A DNA stretch of 64,000 bases from NCBI RefSeq assembly GCF_000720765.1, contig NZ_JODC01000005.1, positions 682,001 to 746,000 on the forward strand, written 5' to 3'. Under the pieces are notes generated by a model. The model was not told the DNA's origin. It ran no database searches and saw only the letters and a list, made by a program, of their open reading frames with translations. Source of the DNA: Streptomyces sp. NRRL S-646. Lineage in GTDB: Bacteria > Actinomycetota > Actinomycetes > Streptomycetales > Streptomycetaceae. Made by a program: the position numbers and the translations under genes. Each line of letters starts with the position of its first letter. Positions within the stretch are counted from its first letter, which is position 1. Below, in pieces: positions 27,205 to 35,488 of this stretch.

Positions 27205-28095
27205 TCAGCCGGACACGCACTCCTCGTACACCGCCAGCAGCCCGTCGACCGTCTCGCGGCCGGCGGGCCGCAGCGGGGCGCGGACCGTTCCCGCGGGCAG
27301 GCCGAGCTCGTTGAGGAGCGCCTTCGTGGTGACGGTGCCGGGCAGACCGGCCGACATCATCAACTCGATGAGTGGTGTGGCGCGTTGCTGGAGGCGGGCG
27401 GACACGGGGGTGTCGCCCGCCTCGAACGCGTCCAGCACGGCACGGAGTTCGGACGGTACGACGTTCGCGACGGTGCTGATGTAGCCCGCCCCGCCCACCG
27501 CGTACAGCGCGAGATTGTGCTCGTCGCAGCCTGCGTAGTACGCCAACTCCGTGCGATCCAGGACCTTTTGGGCGGCGAGGAAGTCGTAGGAGCAGTCCTT
27601 GACCGCGACGATCCGGGGGTGCTCGGCGAGCCGCATCATCGTGTCGGACTCGATACGGGTGCCGGTGCGGCCCGGGATGTCGTACAGCACGACCGGCAGC
27701 CCGGACGCGTCCGCGACCGTCCGGAAGTGCTCCTCCAGCGCGTCCTGCGGAGGCCTGCTGTAGTACGGGCTGACCACCAGCACACCGTCCGCGCCCGCCT
27801 TTTCGGCCTCCCGGGCGAGCTTCACGCTGTGCCGGGTGTCGAAGGTGCCGACGCCCGCCACGACCGACGCCCGGCCGCCCACCGCCTCCCGCACCGCCTC
27901 GACCAGCGCCGTCTTCTCGGCGTCCGTGGTGGTCGGCGACTCGCCCGTCGTACCGGAGAGCACCAGACCGTCGCAGCCCCGGGAGACCAGGTGGTCGGCG
28001 AGGTGCTGCGCCCCGTCGAGATCAAGTGCGCCCTCCTCGGTGAAGGGGGTGATCATCGCGCAGAGGGCACGGCCGAAGGGGGCGGTAGTCGTCAT
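27205..28095 (-). CDS. dapA: 4-hydroxy-tetrahydrodipicolinate synthase
   Basis: Condenses pyruvate with aspartate semialdehyde, the first committed step to lysine. 296 residues, TIM barrel. Schiff-base lysine in IVAVKDCSYD, catalytic tyrosine in VVLYDIPGRTG, substrate loop LSGTTGESPTTTDAEK. ATG 28095 is preferred; the frame stays open upstream. DapA paralogues elsewhere in the window (50320-51261, 55431-56342) belong to sugar catabolism. The gap upstream (28096-28272) contains an unusually A/T-rich stretch near 28130-28160 that may hold the promoter. Confidence 0.9.
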   Translation of the reverse strand: MTTTAPFGRALCAMITPFTEEGALDLDGAQHLADHLVSRGCDGLVLSGTTGESPTTTDAEKTALVEAVREAVGGRASVVAGVGTFDTRHSVKLAREAEKAGADGVLVVSPYYSRPPQDALEEHFRTVADASGLPVVLYDIPGRTGTRIESDTMMRLAEHPRIVAVKDCSYDFLAAQKVLDRTELAYYAGCDEHNLALYAVGGAGYISTVANVVPSELRAVLDAFEAGDTPVSARLQQRATPLIELMMSAGLPGTVTTKALLNELGLPAGTVRAPLRPAGRETVDGLLAVYEECVSG

Positions 28096-28272
28096 GCTCT
28101 CAGTCTCGGCAGACCGACAGTGAAGCTCCACTTAATTCTTCTACGAGATATTGATAAGCCTTGCTGTGGTGCGGGCGGCCGGGCGACCCGTCCGTCCAGG
28201 CCCTATGTCCATTTCGCCCGCCATGGGTCAGCATGGTCGTGACGGTCATCGGCATCGGCCCATGGAGGCGTC

Positions 28273-28407
28273 ATGAAGCTCGGCAAGGCACTGGCCACCG
28301 GCGTCGCGGAGGAACAGCCGCAGACCCATGAGGAAGAGCTCGAACTGCCCGAGGAGACCAAGGACGTCGAGGCGTCCGCGCGCGAAGAGGTTCCGGCGGC
28401 CCGATGA
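28273..28407 (+). CDS. Small acidic protein (44 aa)
   Basis: A short gene: ATG 28273 with GGAGG 5 bases upstream, 44 codons, TGA overlapping the next ATG (ATGA at 28404-28407). The peptide starts MKLGKALATGVAEE and continues with an acidic, Glu-rich tail (HEEELELPEETKDVEA). No membrane segment. The good ribosome-binding site and the overlap with the next gene argue that it is real. Function unknown. Confidence 0.65.
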   Translation: MKLGKALATGVAEEQPQTHEEELELPEETKDVEASAREEVPAAR

Positions 28408-29096
28408 GACTGCGGCTTCCGGAGGAACGCCCGACGGAGCCGCCGACCGGATACAAGATCGCCCACCCGGTGCTGTCCCAGGACGGCACCCGGGCCGGGT
28501 TCACCGGTGTGTCGCTGGGCGGCGCGCTGCCGTACGGAGTCCTGGCCGACGCGTCCTGTGTCTACGGTCTGAGCCACCGGGCACCGCACCGCCGCTGCGA
28601 CTGCGGCTTCCACTGCGTGCACGACCGCACGGCGGCCGAGGCGCTGCTGTGCACCGCCGAGCACCGGGCCGCCGTCCTGTTGGAGGTCCTGGTCCTCGGC
28701 CGCTACATCCGCTTCGAGCGCGGCTTCCGCTACGCCCGCCAGCGGGTGCGGACCGCCACGGTCGGCCCCTGCGTGTGCGGCACGGTCGCCGCCGCCCTGG
28801 CCGACGCGGGCTGGGGCCGGCCCGGCTGGCGCGCGCTGGCCCCCTCCTGCGCGGGCTGCGTCCGCGGCCGTACGTCCGTCTCGCTCGCCTCCTTCGCGCG
28901 GCTGGCCGGGGAAGGACTGCGGGTCGTGGCGGGCAGCGGCGCCGCGCTGCCGGCGGCGGACCTCGCGGGGCCCGAAGGGCTCGGGGTGCCCGAACTCGTC
29001 GCCGAGGCAGCCCTGTTGCAGGCCCGCCTCGACTGGTTCCAGACCCAGCTCGGCCGGCTCGGCGAGCGCGGGCCGGGCGGTGGCCGGCAGGGGTAG
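28404..29096 (+). CDS. Cysteine-rich conserved hypothetical protein
   Basis: 230 residues, soluble, not recognised. It has clustered cysteines: RRCDCGFHCVHD (about 63-74), GPCVCGTVA (about 121-129) and APSCAGCVRG (about 146-155). These look like metal-binding pairs, zinc or Fe-S. Between the first two clusters is the basic stretch RYIRFERGFRYARQRVR. Translationally coupled to the 44-aa gene and followed by the holin-like and DUF3618 genes. Confidence 0.75.
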   Translation: MRLRLPEERPTEPPTGYKIAHPVLSQDGTRAGFTGVSLGGALPYGVLADASCVYGLSHRAPHRRCDCGFHCVHDRTAAEALLCTAEHRAAVLLEVLVLGRYIRFERGFRYARQRVRTATVGPCVCGTVAAALADAGWGRPGWRALAPSCAGCVRGRTSVSLASFARLAGEGLRVVAGSGAALPAADLAGPEGLGVPELVAEAALLQARLDWFQTQLGRLGERGPGGGRQG

Positions 29097-29168
29097 CGGA
29101 GGTCGGCAGGGGTACCCGGAGTGTTCCGAACGGAGGAAGCCGAGAGGAACGCGAGAGGAGGCGACCCC

Positions 29169-29588
29169 GTGACCGGGACCATGCACCCCCAGCCGGTGCG
29201 CGACGGACACCGCTCGGTGGGCGAGCTCGTCGGACAGGCCACCGAACAGCTTTCCCTGCTCGTACGACAGGAAGTGGCCCTCGCCAAGGAGGAGCTGTCC
29301 GCCAAGGGCCGGCGCGCCGGGCGCGGCGGCGGACTGCTCGGCGCCGCGGGCGCGTTCGGCTACGCCGGGCTGCTCGCCCTCGCCGGCACGGCTGTCGCCG
29401 CTCTCTCGCTGACGCTGCCGGTCTGGGCGGCGGCGCTGATCGTGACCGCTGTGCTGTTCGTGATCGCGGGCGTGCTGGCCGTGACCGGCCGCGCCCAGCT
29501 GCGCCGCGCGGCGCCGCCGACGCCCGAGGAGACGCTCGTCAGCGTCCGGGCCGATGTCGAGGAGATCAGGGAAAGGGTGCACCGATGA
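29169..29588 (+). CDS. Holin-like (Phage_holin_3_6/Act-holin) membrane protein
   Basis: 139 residues. The N-terminal amphipathic segment (SVGELVGQATEQLSLLVRQEVALAKEELSAKGRRAG) is followed by two membrane helices (about 65-85 and 91-112), the family layout. Despite the family name these are chromosomal, non-lytic proteins widespread in actinobacteria. GTG 29169 is chosen because GAGGAGG lies just upstream; an in-frame GTG at 29121 lacks one. Overlaps the DUF3618 gene by 4 bases. Confidence 0.82.
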   Translation: MTGTMHPQPVRDGHRSVGELVGQATEQLSLLVRQEVALAKEELSAKGRRAGRGGGLLGAAGAFGYAGLLALAGTAVAALSLTLPVWAAALIVTAVLFVIAGVLAVTGRAQLRRAAPPTPEETLVSVRADVEEIRERVHR

Positions 29589-30109
29589 CGGACAGGGCAG
29601 GGCCGACCGGCGCCAAGGGGCCCGATGAGCTGAGGCGGCAGATCGAGCAGACGCGCAGTCAACTCGGCGCGACAGTGGAGGAGTTGGCGGAGAAAATGGA
29701 TGTGAAGGGACGCGCGCGGGCCCGGGCGGCCGACCTGAGGGACAAGGCGGGCGCCATGACCGTGCAACTGCGCAGCACGGCCGCGCACGCCGGCCATGCG
29801 GTCCAGGACCGGGCCACGCAGACGGGGCACAAGGTGCACGACAGGGCCGCGCAGGCGGGCCACCAGGTGCAGGACAGGGCAACGAGGGCCAGTCACCAGG
29901 TGCACGACCGGGCTCTGACGGCGGGCCATGCCGCCCAGGACAGGGCCACCCGGACGGGACACACGCTGCAGCACAGGGCGGAACACGACGTCCCCTGGCC
30001 CGCCGGCCCCGTCGTCAGGGCGGCAGTACGGCATCCGCGGCCCGCGCTGGTCATCGGAGCGGCGCTGGCCTTTGTCGTGGTGGTGGGCTGGAGGTACCCC
30101 AAGCGGTAA
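29585..30109 (+). CDS. DUF3618 protein with 11-residue repeats and C-terminal membrane anchor
   Basis: 174 residues. The N-terminus fits DUF3618 (PDELRRQIEQTRSQLGATVEELAEKMDVKGRARARAAD, about 13-50). Residues 70-135 are six consecutive 11-residue repeats of the type GHxVxDRAxxx. A C-terminal membrane helix (ALVIGAALAFVVVVGW, 154-169) anchors it, facing the cytoplasm or periplasm. The pairing with a holin-like protein is typical of actinobacteria and suggests a role at the membrane. Confidence 0.85.
   Translation: MTDRAGPTGAKGPDELRRQIEQTRSQLGATVEELAEKMDVKGRARARAADLRDKAGAMTVQLRSTAAHAGHAVQDRATQTGHKVHDRAAQAGHQVQDRATRASHQVHDRALTAGHAAQDRATRTGHTLQHRAEHDVPWPAGPVVRAAVRHPRPALVIGAALAFVVVVGWRYPKR
29792..29989 (+). 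repeat. 33-bp coding repeats (six 11-mers) in the DUF3618 gene
   Basis: Six in-register units: GHAVQDRATQT, GHKVHDRAAQA, GHQVQDRATRA, SHQVHDRALTA, GHAAQDRATRT and GHTLQHRAEHD. An 11-residue period with alternating hydrophobic and charged positions is typical of amphipathic 11-mer helices, as in LEA proteins and apolipoproteins. Confidence 0.85.
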
Positions 30110-30133
30110 CAGGACCGTCCTGCCACTGGCCCC

Positions 30134-30183
30134 GTCCCACCGAAAATTTGAGTCTTCTGGACAAAAAAAGTTTTCGGTGGGAC
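30134..30183. promoter_or_regulatory. Long perfect inverted repeat ahead of the ArsR-family gene
   Basis: GTCCCACCGAAAA (30134-30146) and TTTTCGGTGGGAC (30171-30183) are perfect 13-bp arms around a 24-base A/T-rich centre containing TTGAGT and a run of seven A. It ends 9 bases before the likely ATG (30193). It could be an operator and promoter for the ArsR/SRPBCC pair, or a terminator for the DUF3618 operon, or both. Confidence 0.7.
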
Positions 30184-30192
30184 GGTGGACGC

Positions 30193-30789
30193 ATGCTGGA
30201 CGTCACCGTGATCGAGGACCCCGAGGCCGCCGCCGTCTCACTGGACCCCATCAGGGCCAGACTGCTCGCCGAACTGGCGGCCGGACCCGCGTCGGCGGCG
30301 ATGCTGGCCGGCCAGGTCGGCCTGCCGCGGCAGAAGGTGAACTACCACCTCAAGGCGCTGGAGCGGCACGGCCTGGTCGAGCTGGCCGGTGAGCGCCGCA
30401 AGGGCAATGTCACCGAGCGGCTGATGCAGGCGACCGCGGCGTCGTACGTCATCTCACCGCTCGCGCTCGCCGCCGTACAGCCGGACCCGGACCGTTTCCG
30501 GGATCAGCTGTCCGCGCGCTGGCTGCTCGCGCTCGGCGCCCGCCTCGTGCGGGACGTCGGCTCGCTGATCACCGGTGCCGCGAAGGCCCGCAAACGGCTG
30601 GCCACGTATGCGCTGGACGGCGAGGTGCGCTTCGCCTCCGCCGCCGAACGGGCCGCGTTCGTCCAGGAGTTGACGGCCGGCGTCACCGCACTGATCCGCA
30701 AGTACGACGCTCCCGACGCCGAAGGCGGGCGCGATCACCGGATCGTCGTGGCCGTCCATCCCACCCTGAAGGCAACCGAGCAGGACTAG
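30193..30789 (+). CDS. ArsR-family winged-helix regulator
   Basis: 198 residues. The helix-turn-helix lies at about 15-75 (DPIRARLLAELAAGPASAAM, LPRQKVNYHLKALERHGLVELAGER). The C-terminal part has no clear ligand motif. Such regulators often precede an SRPBCC/AHSA1 protein, as here. An in-frame ATG at 30148 lies inside the inverted repeat; ATG 30193 is preferred. 14 bases separate it from the next gene, so they form an operon. Confidence 0.85.
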   Translation: MLDVTVIEDPEAAAVSLDPIRARLLAELAAGPASAAMLAGQVGLPRQKVNYHLKALERHGLVELAGERRKGNVTERLMQATAASYVISPLALAAVQPDPDRFRDQLSARWLLALGARLVRDVGSLITGAAKARKRLATYALDGEVRFASAAERAAFVQELTAGVTALIRKYDAPDAEGGRDHRIVVAVHPTLKATEQD

Positions 30790-30803
30790 GCAGGAGCCCC
30801 ACC

Positions 30804-31538
30804 ATGTCCAAGGAATTCGAGATCGCCCGCGAGTTCGAGGTCGACGCCACTCCGGAGGAGGTGTGGGAGGCGATCACCACCGGGACCGGTGGGTACCTGT
30901 GGCCGATGGAGCCGCCGGAGCCCAGGGTCGGCGGCAAGGGACCCTTCGGGTCCAAGGTCACCGCCTGGGACCCGCCGCACCGCTACACCAACCGCGTCCA
31001 GGACGTCGAGGGCATCTCCGAGCAGACCCTCAACCAGCTCGACTACACCGTGGAACCGCGTGACGAGGGCCGCCGGGCCTGGGTGCGGTACGTGCACAGT
31101 GGCATCTTCGTCGACGACTGGGACAACCAGTACGACGGCGCCGCCAAGCACACCGACTTCTATCTGCACACCCTGCGCGAGTACCTGGTCCACTTCGCGC
31201 CCCGGCCGGCCGCCTTCGCCACCTTCGACGGGCCCGAGGCCTCGAAGGCCGCCGACGCCCTCACTGTCGTCGGGCAGGCGCTCGGTGTCGGCGAGGACGT
31301 GGCCGCCGGCACCCGGGTGACGGTCCGGGGGCCCGACGAGTTCGACGCCGTGGTCGACTTCCGCAACCCGTGCTTCATCGGGCTGCGCACGGACCGCGGC
31401 CTCACCCGCATCTTCGGGCGCAACCACTGGGGCCACCCGGTCGGCATCTCCCTGCACGACTTCACCCCGGGCGCCGACATCAAGGAGTGCGAAGCCGCCT
31501 GGCAGGACTGGCTGAACGGCGTGTTCAGCCAGTCCTGA
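30804..31538 (+). CDS. SRPBCC (AHSA1-like) protein
   Basis: 244 residues. The N-terminal half is a START/Bet v 1-like fold (FEIAREFEVDATPEEVWEAITTG, then LDYTVEPRDEGRRAWVRYVHSG, then HTDFYLHTLREYLVHF), which binds hydrophobic ligands. The second half (about 150-244) looks like a degenerate second copy (DFRNPCFIGLRTDRGLTRIFGRN). Co-transcribed with the ArsR-family regulator. Confidence 0.8.
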   Translation: MSKEFEIAREFEVDATPEEVWEAITTGTGGYLWPMEPPEPRVGGKGPFGSKVTAWDPPHRYTNRVQDVEGISEQTLNQLDYTVEPRDEGRRAWVRYVHSGIFVDDWDNQYDGAAKHTDFYLHTLREYLVHFAPRPAAFATFDGPEASKAADALTVVGQALGVGEDVAAGTRVTVRGPDEFDAVVDFRNPCFIGLRTDRGLTRIFGRNHWGHPVGISLHDFTPGADIKECEAAWQDWLNGVFSQS

Positions 31539-31552
31539 GCAGGGATGGCCCG

Positions 31553-33379
31553 TTACGGGCGGAAGCGGAGCACCTGCGGGTCGTGGTCGCTGATCTGGTC
31601 GTTGAACTCCGAGTTGACGTGCACGCTGTCGTACTCGAATTTGCAGGACCGCCGGATCGACGGGCTGATCAGGATCTGGTCCAGGACCTGCTGGTTGCCC
31701 TGGTAGTCGTAGGTGTAACGCTCGCTCTTCGGCAGCGACTTGATCGCCGACCAGAGCTCGCCGTCACCCTCCAGGATCTTGGCGGTGTCGGAGAACTCGA
31801 AGTCGTTCATGTCGCCGAGCGCGATGACGTCCGCGTTCTTCTGGACGTCCAGGATGCTCTTGACGAACGCGTTGACCAGCGTCGCCTGGGCGTGGCGCTG
31901 GGTCTCCGAGCTGCGCGTCGGGGGCTGGTACTGCGAGGTCAGCCCCTGGTCGCCGCCCTTGGAGTTCAGGTGGTTGGCGATCACGAAGACCGTGCGGCCA
32001 CGGAAGACGAACTCGCCGGCCAGCGGCTTGCGGCTGGACTTCCAGGCCTCGTTCGCCGGGTCGATACGGCCGGGGGAGGCCGTCAGCTGCGCCTTGCCGT
32101 GCACCTTGGTGACGCCCACCGCGGTGGTGGAGTCGCCGCCCGCACGGTCCACGAAGGAGACGCGGTCCGGGTTGAACAGGAACACCTGGCGGATGTTGCC
32201 GCCGGGCTCGCCGCCGTCCTGGTCGTTGACCGGGTTGATCGAGCGCCAGTCGTACTTCGGGCCGCCCGCCGCGACGATCGCGTCGATCAGCTTGTTCACC
32301 GTCGCGTCGGCGGCGACCGTGCCGTCGTCCGTCGCACCGTTGTTGTCCTGGATCTCCTCCAGGGACACGATGTCGGGCGACTGCAGGTTGTTCACGATCG
32401 CGGCGGCGTGCGCGTCGAAGGTCTTGTCGGACGGGTCGAGGTTCTCGACGTTGTACGTCGCGACCGCCAGCTCGCCGTGCGACTGCTTCTGCGTCGTCTC
32501 GCGCTGCAGACCGCCGCTCTTCAGCGTGCCCAGCCGGCTCGCGACCAGGGTGTAGCCGCCGAACTGGTTGAAGTCCAGCGGTCCGGCCGTGGTGCCGGTC
32601 AGCGTGTCGCCGACGTTCGCCTTCGGGAAGTCGGCCGTCGCACCCAGCGACTGGATCTGCAGTCGGCCGGTGTTCTGCGACTCGTAGGAGCCGTACAGCG
32701 TGCCGCCGCTGGGGGTCCGGTGCTCGTGCGGCTTCACCGTGACCCACAGCTCGGAGTACGGGTCGGTGGCCGTCACCACACGGGCGTCGGCGACCTGGAC
32801 GTTCATGCCCTCCAGGGACTCGTAGTAGTCCAGGGCGTACGTCGACGGCTGCAGCGTCAGGCCGTTGATCGAGCCGCTCGCGGCGGTGTCGCCCGCCGGC
32901 GTGTAGCGCGCGGGCACCGACTTCGCGTCGATCACCGTCGGGGCCGGCACCGCGTTGCCGGTCGAGACGGTGGTGATCGTCGGCTTGGTGATCTCGGTGA
33001 CCGACTGGTTGCCGGACGAGGCGCCGCCCGGGACGTACTCGGAGACCGTGCCGGTGACCGTGACGGAGTCACCGACGGCGGCCTTCGGGGTGGAGCTGGT
33101 GAAGACGAATATGCCCTCACTGGTGGCCGGGTTGTCGTCCGGGGTCGGGTCCTGGATCCAGAAACCTCTGGAGGAGCCGTAGGTGCGCACGGCGGTGACA
33201 ATTCCGGCCACGTCCGTGACCTTCTGGCCGGCGTACGGAGAAATGCGCGTACTGCCCTGGATGTCATGGATGCGCACGGAGTCGGCGTGCGCCGGCGAGG
33301 TCAGGGCGACGGCGGACGCCGCGGAACAGACGGCGGCGACAGTGAGCGCGGCGAGACGCGCGGAAGACTTGCTCGGCAA
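31553..33379 (-). CDS. Secreted endonuclease/exonuclease/phosphatase-family nuclease
   Basis: 608 residues. It begins with a TTG at 33379, preceded by GGAGG, and a Sec signal peptide (SARLAALTVAAVCSAASAVAL, cleavage probably after AHA). An N-terminal OB/lamin-tail-like region follows (IHDIQGSTRISPYAG to about 150). The C-terminal EEP domain has AVATYNVENLDP, SLEEIQDN, VIANHLNSKGGD, IALGDMNDFEFSD and SDHDPQVL, the metal and catalytic residues of the DNase I/ExeM superfamily. Probably an extracellular DNase for nucleotide scavenging. Family length normal. No alternative start gives a signal peptide. Confidence 0.88.
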   Translation of the reverse strand: MPSKSSARLAALTVAAVCSAASAVALTSPAHADSVRIHDIQGSTRISPYAGQKVTDVAGIVTAVRTYGSSRGFWIQDPTPDDNPATSEGIFVFTSSTPKAAVGDSVTVTGTVSEYVPGGASSGNQSVTEITKPTITTVSTGNAVPAPTVIDAKSVPARYTPAGDTAASGSINGLTLQPSTYALDYYESLEGMNVQVADARVVTATDPYSELWVTVKPHEHRTPSGGTLYGSYESQNTGRLQIQSLGATADFPKANVGDTLTGTTAGPLDFNQFGGYTLVASRLGTLKSGGLQRETTQKQSHGELAVATYNVENLDPSDKTFDAHAAAIVNNLQSPDIVSLEEIQDNNGATDDGTVAADATVNKLIDAIVAAGGPKYDWRSINPVNDQDGGEPGGNIRQVFLFNPDRVSFVDRAGGDSTTAVGVTKVHGKAQLTASPGRIDPANEAWKSSRKPLAGEFVFRGRTVFVIANHLNSKGGDQGLTSQYQPPTRSSETQRHAQATLVNAFVKSILDVQKNADVIALGDMNDFEFSDTAKILEGDGELWSAIKSLPKSERYTYDYQGNQQVLDQILISPSIRRSCKFEYDSVHVNSEFNDQISDHDPQVLRFRP

Positions 33380-33657
33380 CGGGATCCCTCCGGGGACGTG
33401 CGTGGGCGCCGGGACGAGAGTGGTGCGTGGGACGGTCGGAGGCCGCGACCTGTGGGGCGGTGGCGACGCGCGTAGAAAATACAGTGAACATGTGTCCGCT
33501 TCGTTTCTACGCGCGTCAATCTCCTGTGTGCTCACGCCAGTTGTCAAGGTTTCGGCCATGTACGGACCGGGTCCGGGAGATGAACCGGGCGGCATGGGTG
33601 GAAATCCGTCTAGGCTGAGCGGTTGAGTGGTACGACACGCCCTAGGAGAACCAGCCG

Positions 33658-35103
33658 ATGTCAGACAGCTCCCCCCTGCCGCCGGTGCGGCTGCATCCCG
33701 AAGCGGAGCTGGCGCGGGACGCGTTGGCCACCCCGCTGCTCTCCCGGGCCGCGCGCCTCGCCCGCTGGGCCGGGCCGGACACCCGGATCGACGCCGGGGG
33801 CGGGCTCGTAGAGGAACAGCTGCCGGCCGCCGCCGAGCTGCTCGGGCTGACCGGGGACGACGCCGCGGCCTTCGCGAGCGAGGCCTGGCGGGTCGCCGTG
33901 GACACCGGGCTCGTCGAGATCGCGGACTCCGAAGACGGGGACGAGGGCACCGTCGCACCCGGGCAGGACCTGGCACTGCTCACCCAGGGCTCACCGCACG
34001 AGGTGCTGGCGGTGTGGCAGGAGGCACTGGAGACGGTGCTCGCCGACGCGAGCGTGCCCGACCTCGACGACCTGGAAGGCGCCCTCGACGAGGCCGGCGA
34101 GATCGACTTCTCCCGGCTGGAGTGGGACCCGGAGGCGGAGGCCGAGTTCCTCGACGGCGTCCTCGGCAACCTGTACCTGCTCACCGTCAGCGAGGACGGC
34201 CCCGGCGACGGGCCCGTCCCGCTTCCCGCGCTCGCCGCGTCGATGATCGTCCCCAGCGACATGGGGGAACCCACCAACGACGTCCTGGAGCAGGTCTCCG
34301 ACGCGATGATGCGGCTCGACGACCAGTTCCGGCTGCTGGAGCCGGTGGGACTCGTCGAGTACCAGCCGGTCGACGAGGCACTGATGGCGGAGCCCGAAGA
34401 CGCTGCCGAGGAACCCGCCGCCCGGCCCGACGACACCGACGTCTCGCGCTACGGCATGGTGCGGCTGACCCCCCTCGGGCTGTACGGGCTGCGGGCACGG
34501 CTGCTGGAGGCCGGGCTCACGGCGCCCGCGGTCGGCGACCTCGTGGACAAGGGCGCCGACGCGCTGCTCGACGGCACGGCCACCTTTCCCCAGGCCGCCG
34601 CGCAGGCCGAGACCGAACAGTGGCTGGCCCGCCGCGAACCCCTCGCCGCCGCACGGGAGTTGCTGGCCGCGGCCCGCGGCGCGGACGCCGGCGCGCCCCT
34701 GCGCCGGCTGCGCTGCCAGCAGGCGCTGTCCCTGGTCGGCGCCGAGGCCGAACCCGCCCTGCGTGAAGTCCTCGACGACCCGGAGCTGGGCGGACTCGCC
34801 CGCGTCTGGCTGACCGAGCACGGCGCCTCGGACGTGCCGGCCCCGTCCGAGGCGATGATCTTCTGGCTGACCATCGACACGATCGCCGCCCAGCTGGCCG
34901 CCGAGGGCAACTCCGAGGAACTGCGGGCGCTGGTACAGGGCTTGGCCGCCCAGCACGGCGGCTTCTTCGCGGCGGCCTGGCGGGTCGAGCACCCCGCCAC
35001 GGCGGACGTGCTGGAGGCCATGGGGCGGCTGCACCCCGACAAGCGCATCGCGAAGGAAGCACGGAAGGCTGCCTTCAAGGCGCGTTCGCAGCACGGGAGT
35101 TGA
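33658..35103 (+). CDS. Conserved hypothetical protein, acidic, helical
   Basis: 481 residues, cytoplasmic, strongly acidic and Ala/Leu-rich. I do not recognise a named family. Residues about 20-110 resemble a winged-helix-like start (ARLARWAGPDTRIDAGGGLVEEQLPAAAELLGLTGDDAAA). The C-terminal 130 residues look like HEAT-type helical repeats (EAEPALREVLDDPELGGLARVWLTEHG). Such proteins are, as far as I know, restricted to Streptomyces relatives. ATG 33658 has AGGAGAACC upstream. Function unknown; single gene. Confidence 0.75.
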   Translation: MSDSSPLPPVRLHPEAELARDALATPLLSRAARLARWAGPDTRIDAGGGLVEEQLPAAAELLGLTGDDAAAFASEAWRVAVDTGLVEIADSEDGDEGTVAPGQDLALLTQGSPHEVLAVWQEALETVLADASVPDLDDLEGALDEAGEIDFSRLEWDPEAEAEFLDGVLGNLYLLTVSEDGPGDGPVPLPALAASMIVPSDMGEPTNDVLEQVSDAMMRLDDQFRLLEPVGLVEYQPVDEALMAEPEDAAEEPAARPDDTDVSRYGMVRLTPLGLYGLRARLLEAGLTAPAVGDLVDKGADALLDGTATFPQAAAQAETEQWLARREPLAAARELLAAARGADAGAPLRRLRCQQALSLVGAEAEPALREVLDDPELGGLARVWLTEHGASDVPAPSEAMIFWLTIDTIAAQLAAEGNSEELRALVQGLAAQHGGFFAAAWRVEHPATADVLEAMGRLHPDKRIAKEARKAAFKARSQHGS

Positions 35104-35138
35104 GCCACGCCCTCCACGGGTCGTGTGCCCTCCCCGGG

Positions 35139-35210
35139 TCGTGTCGATGTGCGGCTCCGCCGCGGGGCGCGAAGGGCCGTCGACCGTCTGCGGACCCGTC
35201 GCTGGAGCCG
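35139..35210. repeat. Dispersed repeat family A, degraded copy
   Basis: GTCGTGTCGATGTGCGGCTC, CGCCGCGGGGCGCGA and GTCGACCGTCTGCGGACC resemble parts of the family A element but in scrambled or partly inverted order. It occupies the start of the 385-base gap 35104-35488. Confidence 0.5.
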
Positions 35211-35250
35211 ACGGCACGGTCAAGGCGCCCTGCCTTGAATCATGGGGCTG

Positions 35251-35284
35251 GAGAGGAAAGGGGTCGTGAGAGGAAAAGGGTCGT
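35251..35284. repeat. 17-bp tandem direct repeat
   Basis: GAGAGGAAAGGGGTCGT (35251-35267) followed at once by GAGAGGAAAAGGGTCGT (35268-35284), one difference. It lies 205 bases before the PhoX-like gene; role unknown. Confidence 0.8.
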
Positions 35285-35398
35285 TCTGCCCTCCTTGTGG
35301 GGATTCATCCGACCGATTACCCGGGCACAAGGGTTTTTTGAGTCCCGTGGTCCGCACTAGACGGATTCATGGAAGTGAGCCCGTGGCTGTCGTCCGGT

Positions 35399-35420
35399 GT
35401 TCAACTCACGTTCAGGCGCG
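35399..35420 (+). promoter_or_regulatory. PHO-box-like direct repeat (PhoP site)
   Basis: GTTCAACTCAC and GTTCAGGCGCG are adjacent 11-base units sharing GTTCA, the spacing and core of Streptomyces PhoP direct-repeat units (GTTCACC type). They lie 69 bases before a Tat-secreted PhoX/DUF839 protein, a fitting PhoP target. The second unit is a poor match, so this is a candidate only. Confidence 0.45.
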
Positions 35421-35488
35421 GGCGGGACGGTGACGCCGACCCGAGGTCCGCCACCCTCCACGGCACACCCACCGTCACAGGAGACACC

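Noticed and set aside
29121..29168. Earlier GTG start for the holin-like protein
   Set aside because: GAGGAGG immediately before GTG 29169 and the family N-terminus favour the shorter form.
29169..29588. Prophage remnant, because of the holin-like family name
   Set aside because: No endolysin, integrase, tail or capsid gene nearby; this holin-like family is a normal chromosomal component in actinobacteria.
31370..33475. 701-codon plus-strand frame opposite the secreted nuclease
   Set aside because: Low-complexity Val/Arg/Asp/Gly shadow; the minus strand encodes a complete EEP nuclease with signal peptide.
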